Source of the DNA: Gp6-AA40 sp963723495
Lineage (GTDB): Bacteria > Acidobacteriota > Vicinamibacteria > Vicinamibacterales > UBA2999
Length of the DNA: 64,000 nt
Reading direction: 5' to 3'
Assembly: GCA_963723495.1 (NCBI GenBank)
Contig: CAVRQR010000010.1
Coordinates: 124,001-188,000 of the forward strand
Position 1 is the first letter of the stretch, and every line of letters starts with the position of its first letter. Under the pieces are notes generated by a model. The model did not search any database and had not been told where the DNA came from. It saw only the letters and a list, made by a program, of their open reading frames with translations. A program made the translations under genes and the position numbers. Positions 18,792-26,672 of the stretch are shown here, one piece after another.

Positions 18792-19096
18792 CAGCTCCTG
18801 CCGGTTCGTTTGAGATCGCTGTCGAGGCGGTCCACCTCTCGCTGAATGACGGCAAGACGCCGCGACATGATGAACATGTAGCCGAACAGCATCAACAGCA
18901 CGAACGCATACGCGCCGACGAGCAGCGGCGCGGCCGGCAATTGGTCCTCCGGCGGAAGCTGGTCGATCGGGATGAACTCTTCCTGCTGCGGTGGGGGTTG
19001 CTGCGCCTGCCGTGCCTCCGTCACCTGCTGCGATGCACAGCCGAGCGGGAGAACAACAAAGAGTAGAACGGCGATGAAGCGGATCAGCGTGGTCAT
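18791..19096 (-). CDS. ccmD: CcmD-like protein with a lipoprotein-like N-terminus
   Basis: About 101 aa. Begins with a hydrophobic segment and LGCASQQ (lipobox-like), has a Pro/Gln/Glu-rich linker, then one transmembrane segment AYAFVLLMLFGYMFIMSRR followed by a charged coiled tail (LAVIQREVDRLDSDL). CcmD stabilises the CcmABC haem-export complex; the aromatic helix plus basic tail and its position after ccmC support this. Typical CcmD proteins are shorter, so the N-terminal extension is unusual. ATG 19096 overlaps the ccmC stop as TGATG. Confidence 0.72.
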   Translation of the reverse strand: MTTLIRFIAVLLFVVLPLGCASQQVTEARQAQQPPPQQEEFIPIDQLPPEDQLPAAPLLVGAYAFVLLMLFGYMFIMSRRLAVIQREVDRLDSDLKRTGRS

Positions 19097-19759
19097 CAAC
19101 GTTGCTCGTCGAGGGAAAGATAGAGGGAGTCGAGGCGCGATTGTTGTTCGGACACCCGCATGCGCAGCTTCATCAGCAGCACCAGCAGCAACGTGAAGGC
19201 TGCCAGGCAGAACAGCAGCGGGAATCCCATCGAGAACGGCAGCTTGGGCACGACCGTGGTCGCGGGGTGAATCGTTCGCCAGTAGTTGACGGAAATATAG
19301 ATGAACGGCACGTTGGCCATGCCGAACAGGGCAAGGCCGGCTGCGAGCTTTTCAGACCCGGGTCCGCCGGTACTGCCGGAGGATCAGATACGCCCAGGCG
19401 ATCATCCAGCCCACCAGGCTCGACGTGATCCGCGCATCCCAGACCCACCAGGTGCCCCATGCTTTCCGTGCCCAGAGTGGGCCGGTCACGAGCGTCAGGA
19501 GCCCGAAGAGCACCGCCATCTCCGCCGCGGCCAGCGCGGTACGGTCATGCCGGGCATCTCCAGTGGCCAGGAAGCGAACGCTCGCGATACCGCAGACGAT
19601 GCTCGCCCCCAGGAACATCCAGGCCGAGGGCATGTGGTAATAGAACACCTTCTGCACGAGCCCCATCGTCGATTCGTAGGGTGCGTTGGCGATGACAAAG
19701 GGCGTCGCGGCGAACATCACGCCGCAGACGAGAGTCGCAGGATGAAACCACTTGGGCAT
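19096..19759 (-). CDS. ccmC: Cytochrome c assembly protein CcmC (one frameshift)
   Basis: Membrane haem-handling protein that loads haem onto CcmE. The WWD motif appears as GTWWVWDARITSSLVGW. Haem-ligand histidines are in YYHMPSAWMF and, after the shift, NYWRTIHPATT. The frame changes near 19340-19355, between the WWD half and the C-terminal half starting FIYISVNYW. Six transmembrane segments expected. ATG 19759 (MPKWFHPATLV). Confidence 0.9.
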
Positions 19760-19764
19760 GGCTA

Positions 19765-20439
19765 CTAGTCTGTCATGACCGGTTCGAACGTCCATAGCGC
19801 GAGCGTGAGAAACACCACGTCGAACGCCACGAGGAGGGCGAACCAGAACCGCACGACTTCAGCGTCGAAATCGGGCTGCGCCATCGCGACCGTTGCCCGC
19901 ACGCCGGCAATGAGCACTGGCACCGTGATCGGATACAGCAGAACCGGAAGCAGCACGTCGCGGCTGCGGGCGCGCACGAGCATCGCGGCAAAGAGCGTCC
20001 CGACGGCGGCAAATCCGACCGTTCCTGCCACGACGACGGCGGTGAGCCAGAAGGGATGCGCCAGGAGCTCTGCCTGAAACAGTAGCGCCACGAGCGGCAC
20101 GAGCACCACTTCGGTGAGCGTCAACAGCACGATGATTGCGGTCAATTTCCCCAGATAGACTGCCGGCCTGGGTGCGGGAACGAGCATGAGCGCACGCAGC
20201 GTTTCCGACTGGCGCTCGCGCTCGAACGTTCGGCCGAGCGCCAGGTTGCCTGCGAACATGATGGCCATCCAGAGCACGCCTGGTCCGACGCCCTGAGCGG
20301 CTCTCCCCTCCTGCACCAGTGAGAAGGCAAAGACCAGCACACACGAGATCGCGAAGAACAACGTCGTGTAGGCGAGCTCGCGACTGCGCACCTCGACGGT
20401 GATGTCCTTTCTCACGATCAGCCAGATGGCGCGAAGCAT
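19765..20439 (-). CDS. ccmB: Haem exporter subunit CcmB
   Basis: 224 aa. Six hydrophobic segments, with the family motif FAGNLALGRTFERERQSETLRALMLVP. Forms the membrane part of the CcmABC(D) ABC complex that releases holo-CcmE. Start shares one base with the ccmA stop; stop lies 5 nt before ccmC. Confidence 0.93.
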   Translation of the reverse strand: MLRAIWLIVRKDITVEVRSRELAYTTLFFAISCVLVFAFSLVQEGRAAQGVGPGVLWMAIMFAGNLALGRTFERERQSETLRALMLVPAPRPAVYLGKLTAIIVLLTLTEVVLVPLVALLFQAELLAHPFWLTAVVVAGTVGFAAVGTLFAAMLVRARSRDVLLPVLLYPITVPVLIAGVRATVAMAQPDFDAEVVRFWFALLVAFDVVFLTLALWTFEPVMTD

Positions 20440-21143
20440 CAGCGTCCGATCACGCTTCGGTAGGTCGAACGCAATCCGCCGGGCGCAACGGTTGTCTCGA
20501 CGATCCGGCCTTCACGCAGAAACAGCGCCTGATCGAGCAGCCCTTCGGCCAGGTCGAGATCGTGAGTGGCGAGGATCACGATCGCCCCGCTCTCACGCAG
20601 GGCGCGCAGGCGGCCAAGAAGCGCCTCGGTCGATGCGTCATCCAGGCCAGTGAATGGCTCGTCGAGCAGGGCCAACCGCGGATCGTGAATCAACGCACGC
20701 TCGAGCGCGACACGCTGCCGCATACCCCGCGAGAAGCTCGCGACCGGATCGTCGCGGCGTGCGTCGAGGCCCGCCCGCTCGAGTGCACGGAGGGCACGGC
20801 CGTCGCTGTCAGCGATGCCATAGAGCCCGGCAAAGAACGCGAGGTTCTCGCGTGCGGTCAATTCGGGATACAGGAACAGATCGTGTCCGAGCACGCCGAT
20901 ACGCGCGCGCAGCGCGGCCCCTGCGGACGAGCCGAACGTGCCATACCGGATAGTGCCGGATGAAGGGCGGAGCACGGTGGCCAGCATGCCCAGCAGGGTG
21001 GACTTCCCTGCCCCATTGGGTCCCAGCAGACCCAGGATCATCCCGCGCGTCGCCCGGAACGTCATGCGCGACACCGCGCGCCGGCGACCGAAGTGGCGGG
21101 AGACGTCCTCGGCGGAAACTTCTTCGAAGTCGACGCTCGTCAC
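20439..21143 (-). CDS. ccmA: ABC transporter ATPase CcmA
   Basis: 234 aa. Walker A GLLGPNGAGKST, signature SFSRGMRQRVALERAL, Walker B LALLDEPFTGLD and switch His in ATHDLDLAEGL. Powers release of haem-loaded CcmE. GTG start at 21143 overlaps the preceding stop (GTGA); the longer frame to 21380 is a shadow. Confidence 0.93.
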   Translation of the reverse strand: MTSVDFEEVSAEDVSRHFGRRRAVSRMTFRATRGMILGLLGPNGAGKSTLLGMLATVLRPSSGTIRYGTFGSSAGAALRARIGVLGHDLFLYPELTARENLAFFAGLYGIADSDGRALRALERAGLDARRDDPVASFSRGMRQRVALERALIHDPRLALLDEPFTGLDDASTEALLGRLRALRESGAIVILATHDLDLAEGLLDQALFLREGRIVETTVAPGGLRSTYRSVIGR

Positions 21144-22414
21144 GCAGCGACGCCCTCGCCGCCTCCTGGCGGTCCGGGGTAAGCGTCGTCGAGCTCGCCG
21201 TAGATCTGCTCGAGCTCGCTGATGATGCGGGTACGCCGCCTGGCCTGGCCGTCTGCCTCGGGCGTACCGGCACGACGTTTCGATTCGATTTGCGCCAGCT
21301 GTGCCAGCAGCGTGTCGCGCCGGGCGATCAGTGTCTGTCGTGTGTCCTCTTTGCGCGATTGGCCGCGAATCGCCAGCCACGCGCCGAACGCGAACAACGC
21401 CCCCGCCAGCGAGAGAGCGACAGAGCGAGGTGTCCGGCTATGGAAGGGTAAGCCCGAGAGGGTGATGGCCACGCTGCCACCGGCCGGTAATGCCGGACCG
21501 TTCCCAAGCACGAACAGATCGCCGTTGTCGGTGCGGATGTCACTGGTCTCGGTCAGCTGTGGCGACGACACGCGCAGCTCGCCAACTTTTTGCACGCCCA
21601 CGATGACTTGCGACAGCGCCGCCGGCCACGTCTGCGTCAGCGTCAACTCCGAACTGTCGTACGGCATTCGGAACGCCACCTGCACCATCGTGGTCCCCGA
21701 CGCGAACGGTCCATTGACGGTGATCTGGTTCGGAGAAACCGTGGCCGCCTGCGACGAGCCTTCCAGTGCGGTTGCACCGGTGGCGCCAGGCGGCAGGTCG
21801 ATCACCAGCGGGCCGCCGATGTCCACGCGCGCGCGCGCGCTGTTGACGATCTCCAGGATGTAGTAGACATCCAGACCATCGTCATTGAACTGCATCAGCA
21901 CGCGGGTGTTGCCGCCGAAGACGACGATGCCTTTGGTGGGTGGCTCGGCGGCGGCCGCAGCTTCTTCCTGTTTCCTGCGCTCGGCGGCTTTGGCAATGCC
22001 GGCGACCAGAATCACGCGAAGGCCGCCGGATGTCGGCACCGTAAACGGCTGCGACACGAGCTTCTCGCCGTCGACGGTGACTTCAGCCACGGCATTGGCG
22101 CTCCCTTTCGGCAGTTCGGTGAATTCGGCGCGTCCCTGTGCGTCGGTCGTGGCAGTTCGTGTGGTGCCACCGACGCCAACCTGAACCTGCTGTCCCGGAA
22201 CGTTGTTCCCGATCGCCTCTCGCACGACGCGCACCGTCACCGTGCCGTCGGCGAGTTCCTGGGCCGGAATCGCACGGCCATGAATCAGCGAGGGGTCGGG
22301 CATGTCCTGAGCCCACGCGGTACCAGTCAGGACAACGCCCAACAACCAAATCCCAACTCCCCAGCTCCAACTCCCAACTCCCAACTCTGCGCTCCGCTCA
22401 CGCCAGAACGGCAT
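21140..22414 (-). CDS. Secreted membrane-anchored protein of unknown function within the ccm operon
   Basis: 424 aa. Signal peptide (cleavage about AWA-Q at residue 36), an Ig/carboxypeptidase-regulatory-like beta domain (VTVRVVREAIGNNVPGQQV...TDAQGRAEFTELP), a second beta region up to about 330, a transmembrane helix (VALSLAGALFAFGAWLAI) and a charged coiled C-terminus (about 355-410) facing the cytoplasm. The signal-peptide core is encoded by a heptamer repeat arm. Being coupled to ccmA and between ccmF/H and ccmA suggests an apocytochrome or haem handling role, unproven. Start uncertain; TTG codons inside the repeat are alternatives. Confidence 0.75.
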   Translation of the reverse strand: MPFWRERSAELGVGSWSWGVGIWLLGVVLTGTAWAQDMPDPSLIHGRAIPAQELADGTVTVRVVREAIGNNVPGQQVQVGVGGTTRTATTDAQGRAEFTELPKGSANAVAEVTVDGEKLVSQPFTVPTSGGLRVILVAGIAKAAERRKQEEAAAAAEPPTKGIVVFGGNTRVLMQFNDDGLDVYYILEIVNSARARVDIGGPLVIDLPPGATGATALEGSSQAATVSPNQITVNGPFASGTTMVQVAFRMPYDSSELTLTQTWPAALSQVIVGVQKVGELRVSSPQLTETSDIRTDNGDLFVLGNGPALPAGGSVAITLSGLPFHSRTPRSVALSLAGALFAFGAWLAIRGQSRKEDTRQTLIARRDTLLAQLAQIESKRRAGTPEADGQARRRTRIISELEQIYGELDDAYPGPPGGGEGVAA

Positions 22415-22468
22415 CCTTGGAAGTTGGAAGTTGGGCGTTGGGAGTTGGCAGTTGGAAGTTGGGAGTTA
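22334..22468. repeat. Inverted heptamer repeat element, CCAACTC/GAGTTGG family (copy 2)
   Basis: Left arm 22334-22387 of CTCCCAA-type units and right arm 22417-22468 with seven clean 7-mers (TTGGAAG, TTGGAAG, TTGGGCG, TTGGGAG, TTGGCAG, TTGGAAG, TTGGGAG), separated by about 30 nt. The left arm lies inside the 5' end of the 21140-22414 CDS and the start codon lies in the loop. Confidence 0.85.
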
Positions 22469-22481
22469 CACCGGAGGCTCA

Positions 22482-23108
22482 TCATCGCGCCTCCAGCGCG
22501 TGTCCGCAGTGTTTACAGAATCGGGCATCGGCGTCATTGGCGGTGCTGCAGGACGGGCACGTGGTGGCGGGTCTGGAAGGCGAGACCCGCTGTACGTCTT
22601 CGGCTGTCTGTCCACCAACAGCGTGGGCCGGGTCTTGCCCTGTAGACCCGGCGACACCGATCCTTTTCACGATCTCTCGCTCGATTTCCGTGCGATAGCC
22701 GGCACCCGCATCGAGCTGCCGCATCAGTCTCGCGGCGCGGGCGCGCAGACGTCCGCTCATCTCGGCGAAGTCCTTGTCGGACACCTTCCCCATCGCGCGA
22801 TCGAACTCGAGCTCCTTGATCGATCGAAGCACGAGGCTCTTCTCGCGTTCGAGCGCCGCACGGGTGCGTCCGCCAAGTATTCGTGCGCCGTCGCTCCACG
22901 ATTTCTGCGTCAAGGGCAGGAACGTGCGTAGCGCAGCGATGCCGACCGCTGCGGCGGCAAAGATCGTGAGGCTGATCATGATCACGGCGGCAGGCGATTC
23001 GCCGCGCGCCATGAACACAGCGATCGTGGCGCCGATCAGGCCGGCAAGCGTGAAGAGCTGCCAGGGTTCGAACGTGGGCTGCGGTTCAGTCGAGGTCTCG
23101 GAGCTCAT
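22482..23108 (-). CDS. CcmI/CycH-like membrane protein with C-terminal zinc ribbon
   Basis: 208 aa. Two transmembrane segments (LFTLAGLIGATIAVFMA and VIMISLTIFAAAAVGIAAL), then a cytoplasmic helix EKSLVLRSIKELEFDRAMGK and KVSDKDF, close to the CcmI N-terminal pattern, and a terminal zinc ribbon CPSC...CKHC. CcmI presents apocytochromes for haem ligation; here the TPR part is missing. ATG 23108 overlaps the ccmF/H gene end by 23 nt; ATG 23123 is possible. Confidence 0.7.
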   Translation of the reverse strand: MSSETSTEPQPTFEPWQLFTLAGLIGATIAVFMARGESPAAVIMISLTIFAAAAVGIAALRTFLPLTQKSWSDGARILGGRTRAALEREKSLVLRSIKELEFDRAMGKVSDKDFAEMSGRLRARAARLMRQLDAGAGYRTEIEREIVKRIGVAGSTGQDPAHAVGGQTAEDVQRVSPSRPATTCPSCSTANDADARFCKHCGHALEAR

Positions 23109-25563
23109 CGTCCAGGCGGGCATCGAGCGCCGAATCGACGGTCATGTTGGCGCCGCCCGCACCGGCTGCGGCCGGACGCGTCGACCAGCGTCGCGCGGTG
23201 ATGATGATGACGAGAAGACCGAAACCGGCGAGTGCATACGGCAACACCCATGCCAGCGAATTGAAGCCCGTGTTCCTCGGTACCGCGAGCACCGCCGCGC
23301 CGTACTTCTCGACGAACGCTGTCAGGATCTCCTCGCGGTTCTTCCCTTCGCTGATGTACTGCTGCAAAACGGCCAACTGCTCGGTGTGGCCGTGGCAGGC
23401 CGGTCGCATCGGGCAGTTCTCGAGCGTGGCGCGCACGCATCCCGAAGATCCACACGTACAGATAATCTGGCCCTCGACATCACGCTGCAACGCCGTCTTG
23501 TTCACACGGCCCGACGTGCCGTCCTGCGCTTGCACAGCCGCGGGCAACACGATCGAGAGGAGCAGCAGCGATGCCGTGGCGGTCTTGGCGCCTTCAGGAA
23601 CCCGCGCCGCGGCGAACGCGAACGCCGTTTCCGGCAGCAGCGCGATCAGCGTGCCCAGCGCCATCACGCCGAAGCCGAGCCAAAGCCAATTGACGAGCGG
23701 CGTGACGGTGATCTCGACGTTGGCTGACTGCTCGCCCGCGTCGAACTGCGGCATCACGATGTAGAGATCCTCGGCGAAGGTGCGCCGGATCGCGACCTCG
23801 GTCGTGGGTTGATCTTCGTGCTTGCGGAAGAACCAGCGCGCTGGATACATCTTCGTCAGCTCGGCGCCCTCCCGCAGGACGGTCATGTCCGCCGTCACCA
23901 TCTGCTTGCGGCCGTCGTCGGTCACCGCGATGCTGTTGTGACGGATGACGTAGTCGCCAACCTGGATCTCCTCGCCCGGTTTCATCAGCGCCGTCTCGTG
24001 CTGCTTGAATCCCGCACCGGCAAATCCGAGGAACATCAGGACGATCGCGACGTGAATGATGTAGCCACCGTAGCGGCGCTTGTTCCGTCCCACGAGACCG
24101 ATGAGGGCCGTGGCGAGATCGGTTCCGCTGGTCTGCTGGCGGACGCGCGCGCCGCGCCAGAACTCCTGCGTAATGGTCCCCAGCACGAACCCGCTGAACG
24201 CGAAGCAAAGGCCCGAGCTCCAGATGCGCACGCCCAACGCGACGACAACGCCGCCGACGAGCAACCCACTCAGAGTCGGGAACAGGAACTGGTCACGCAG
24301 GTTGACGATCGTCGATTTCCGCCACGCCAGCAGCGGGCCAACGCCGGTCAGGAACAGGAGCGTCAGACCGATGGGGATCATCCACTGGTTGAAGAACGGA
24401 GGCCCGACGGTGATCCGCTCCCCCGTGACCGCCTCGCTGAGCGTCGGGAACATCGTCGCAAACAGCACGAAGAAGGCGCAGAACAGCAGGATCCAGTTGT
24501 TGAACATGAACGCCGCTTCCCGCGACATCCAGGAGTCGAGCTCGTTGCGGGCGCGCAGCAAGGGCATCCGGTAGATCACGAACCCGAAGCTGATCGCCAG
24601 CGTCGCGACCATGAAGATCGTGAAGAGCTGCGACAGCACCGGATCCTGACCGAAGGAGTGCACCGACTGAACGATGCCCGACCGGGTCATGAAGGTGCCG
24701 AAAAGCGTGAGGAAGAACGTCATGATGACGAGTGAGACGTTCCACGCGCGCAACATCCCCCGCCGCTCCTGCACCATCACCGAGTGCAGGAAGGCGGTGG
24801 CCGTGAACCAGGGCAGCAGGCCGGCGTTCTCGACCGGATCCCACATCCAGTAGCCGCCCCAACCGAGCTCTTCGTACGCCCAGATCATCCCGAGGCCGAG
24901 ACCGATCGACAGGAACAGCCACGCGAACATGGTCCAGCGGCGAACCGCTCGCAGCCACGAGTCGTCGAGGTGACCGGTGATCAGCGCCGCCATCCCGAAC
25001 GCGTACGGAATCGTCAGACCCACGAAGCCGAGGTACATCGTCGGCGGGTGGATCACCATGTAGAAGTTCTGGAGCAGCGGATTGAGTCCTGCGCCGTCGG
25101 CCGGGTTCTGAGTGAGGTACGTCTCGAACGGGTTGTTGTGGACGATCATCAGGTAGAGAAAGAACATCTCCACCACCGAAATGACCGCCACCACGTACGG
25201 GATCAGTTCCCGGTGGCGCTCGCGGTTGACGTAGATGGCGAGGCTGCCGAAGAGCGACAGCAGGAACACCCAGAACATGATCGACCCGTCGAGACCGCCC
25301 CAGTACGACGTGATCTTGTAGAACAGCGGCAGCGTCGAATCTGAATAGCGCTGCACGTATCGAATCGAGTAGTCGCCGGTCAGGAAGCTGTAGATGATGA
25401 CCGACGAGGCGGCCGTCATGATGGCGGCCAGCATGTAGAAGGCGCCGATCCCGCTTTCCATCATCGGCCGCGATCGCCGACGCGCCCCCGCGACCGAGAT
25501 GGCGGCCGCATAGGCGCCGACGACGAAGGCGGCCAGCAGAAGGTAGTAGCCGAGGGAGGACAT
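23086..25563 (-). CDS. ccmF: Fused CcmF-CcmH cytochrome c haem lyase
   Basis: 825 aa, intact. Residues 1-650 are CcmF: many transmembrane helices, WWD domain GWGGYWMWDPVENAGLLPW (about 230-250) and haem-ligand His regions such as YMVIHPPTMYLGF. After a hydrophobic segment, residues about 684-800 form a CcmH/NrfF-like domain with a Cys cluster (CTCGSSGC...ENCPMRPAC, near residue 700), the helix bundle QLAVLQQYISEGKNREEI and a final membrane anchor. CcmH reduces apocytochrome CxxCH thiols; fusion would place it beside the lyase. The Cys pattern differs from the classic LRCxxC. Confidence 0.9.
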   Translation of the reverse strand: MSSLGYYLLLAAFVVGAYAAAISVAGARRRSRPMMESGIGAFYMLAAIMTAASSVIIYSFLTGDYSIRYVQRYSDSTLPLFYKITSYWGGLDGSIMFWVFLLSLFGSLAIYVNRERHRELIPYVVAVISVVEMFFLYLMIVHNNPFETYLTQNPADGAGLNPLLQNFYMVIHPPTMYLGFVGLTIPYAFGMAALITGHLDDSWLRAVRRWTMFAWLFLSIGLGLGMIWAYEELGWGGYWMWDPVENAGLLPWFTATAFLHSVMVQERRGMLRAWNVSLVIMTFFLTLFGTFMTRSGIVQSVHSFGQDPVLSQLFTIFMVATLAISFGFVIYRMPLLRARNELDSWMSREAAFMFNNWILLFCAFFVLFATMFPTLSEAVTGERITVGPPFFNQWMIPIGLTLLFLTGVGPLLAWRKSTIVNLRDQFLFPTLSGLLVGGVVVALGVRIWSSGLCFAFSGFVLGTITQEFWRGARVRQQTSGTDLATALIGLVGRNKRRYGGYIIHVAIVLMFLGFAGAGFKQHETALMKPGEEIQVGDYVIRHNSIAVTDDGRKQMVTADMTVLREGAELTKMYPARWFFRKHEDQPTTEVAIRRTFAEDLYIVMPQFDAGEQSANVEITVTPLVNWLWLGFGVMALGTLIALLPETAFAFAAARVPEGAKTATASLLLLSIVLPAAVQAQDGTSGRVNKTALQRDVEGQIICTCGSSGCVRATLENCPMRPACHGHTEQLAVLQQYISEGKNREEILTAFVEKYGAAVLAVPRNTGFNSLAWVLPYALAGFGLLVIIITARRWSTRPAAAGAGGANMTVDSALDARLDDELRDLD

Positions 25564-25567
25564 TACC

Positions 25568-25976
25568 TTACCTGGAGACTGAGGGGCCTTTTGACTCCTC
25601 GTACTTCGACGGGCACTTTGCCGTCATGTCGTTGGCCACGAAGCCGTCTGGAGTCAGCTCCCCGGTCAGCACGACCTCGGACTCATCCTTGAACGTGTCG
25701 GGCACGATTCCCGTGTAGAAAGCCTTTAGCGTCTTTCCGTTGCGCTCAATCTCGAACCGATACTCCAGGCGGTCACGTTTCTTGCCGATGGAGCCGGGCA
25801 CAACGTAACCGTGCACCTGGAGCTTCTTCCCGGTCCATTCCTGCTGGCTGCCCACGACCTCGTCCACGTACTTGTAGGTACTGCATGCTCTCGCCGAGCG
25901 TCGTGTACAAGAGGATTCCGAAGACCGTGGCAAGCACCAGCGTCGTGGCACCGATCTTTGCGGCTTTGTGGCTCAT
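25568..25976 (-). CDS. ccmE: CcmE haem chaperone, Cys (CxxxY) variant, one frameshift
   Basis: About 136 aa. N-terminal membrane anchor MSHKAAKIGATTLVLATVF then, after a shift near 25880, the OB-fold: KYVDEVVGSQQEW, KLQVHGYVVPGS, YRFEIERNGKTLKAFYTGIVPDTFKDESEVVLTG (read in parts). The haem-binding end reads AKCPSKYEE, i.e. CxxxY in place of the classic HxxxY. Cys-type CcmE is known from archaea and Desulfovibrio relatives. It lies 4 nt before ccmF/H. Confidence 0.88.
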
Positions 25977-26008
25977 AGATAAGGACTTTGGATTATGGGA
26001 TTCAGCCG

Positions 26009-26605
26009 TCAGGATAGCAGTATTCCGGCCCGGCTGCACATCGCGTAAACGAGGGGCACAGGAAGCCCTACCACGTTCGAGTATGACCCCTCGATTCGGG
26101 TCACGAACCGGGATGCCCGGCCCTGAATGGCGTAAGCACCCGCCTTGTCCGCGGGCTCGCCGCTCGCCACGTACCACTCAATCTCGGCCTTTTCGAGCGG
26201 CGCGAACTCGACTGTTGTGACCTCGATGCGACTCTGGATGGATTTCCCTCCGGCCGACCCGGCGTCGCCTGTCATCAGTACCACGGCCGTCAGAACCTCG
26301 TGCGCCCGTCCCGACAGCATCTGAAGCATCCGTTTCGCATCGTCGGCATCCGCAGGCTTACCCAGGATCTGGCCGTCCACGACGACGACCGTGTCGGCAG
26401 CCAGAACCGGCCGTCCGCTGGCGGTCGCGTGAACGACCCTGGCCTTCTCCGCGGCGACGCGGCACGCGTACGCCTCGGCGCCTTCTCCGTCGTGAATTCG
26501 TTCGTCGATGTGCGCCGGACGGACTTCGAATGGGATGCCCGCGGCGGTCAGGAGTTCGGCGCGGCGGGGCGACGCCGACGCCAGTATGAGGACGCTGCCC
26601 GGCAA
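26009..26605 (-). CDS. maf: Maf-like nucleoside triphosphate pyrophosphatase
   Basis: 198 aa from a TTG at 26605, which gives the usual start before LILASASPRRAELL. Later motifs: ADTVVVVDGQILGKP, RAHEVLTAVV, and DKAGAYAIQGRAS with IEGSYSNVVGLPV. Maf proteins hydrolyse dTTP/UTP or modified nucleotides (house-cleaning). 32 nt upstream of ccmE, so it may head the ccm operon. Confidence 0.92.
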   Translation of the reverse strand: MPGSVLILASASPRRAELLTAAGIPFEVRPAHIDERIHDGEGAEAYACRVAAEKARVVHATASGRPVLAADTVVVVDGQILGKPADADDAKRMLQMLSGRAHEVLTAVVLMTGDAGSAGGKSIQSRIEVTTVEFAPLEKAEIEWYVASGEPADKAGAYAIQGRASRFVTRIEGSYSNVVGLPVPLVYAMCSRAGILLS

Positions 26606-26672
26606 GCACCGGCGATTCTGACACCAATTACCTTGCAGAGGTAAGGCTTCCCGAGATAGGTTCGCGACCCAG

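Noticed and set aside
21828..21842. Alternating CG run (possible Z-DNA)
   Set aside because: Short and encodes Ala-Arg repeats in a real gene; no further support.
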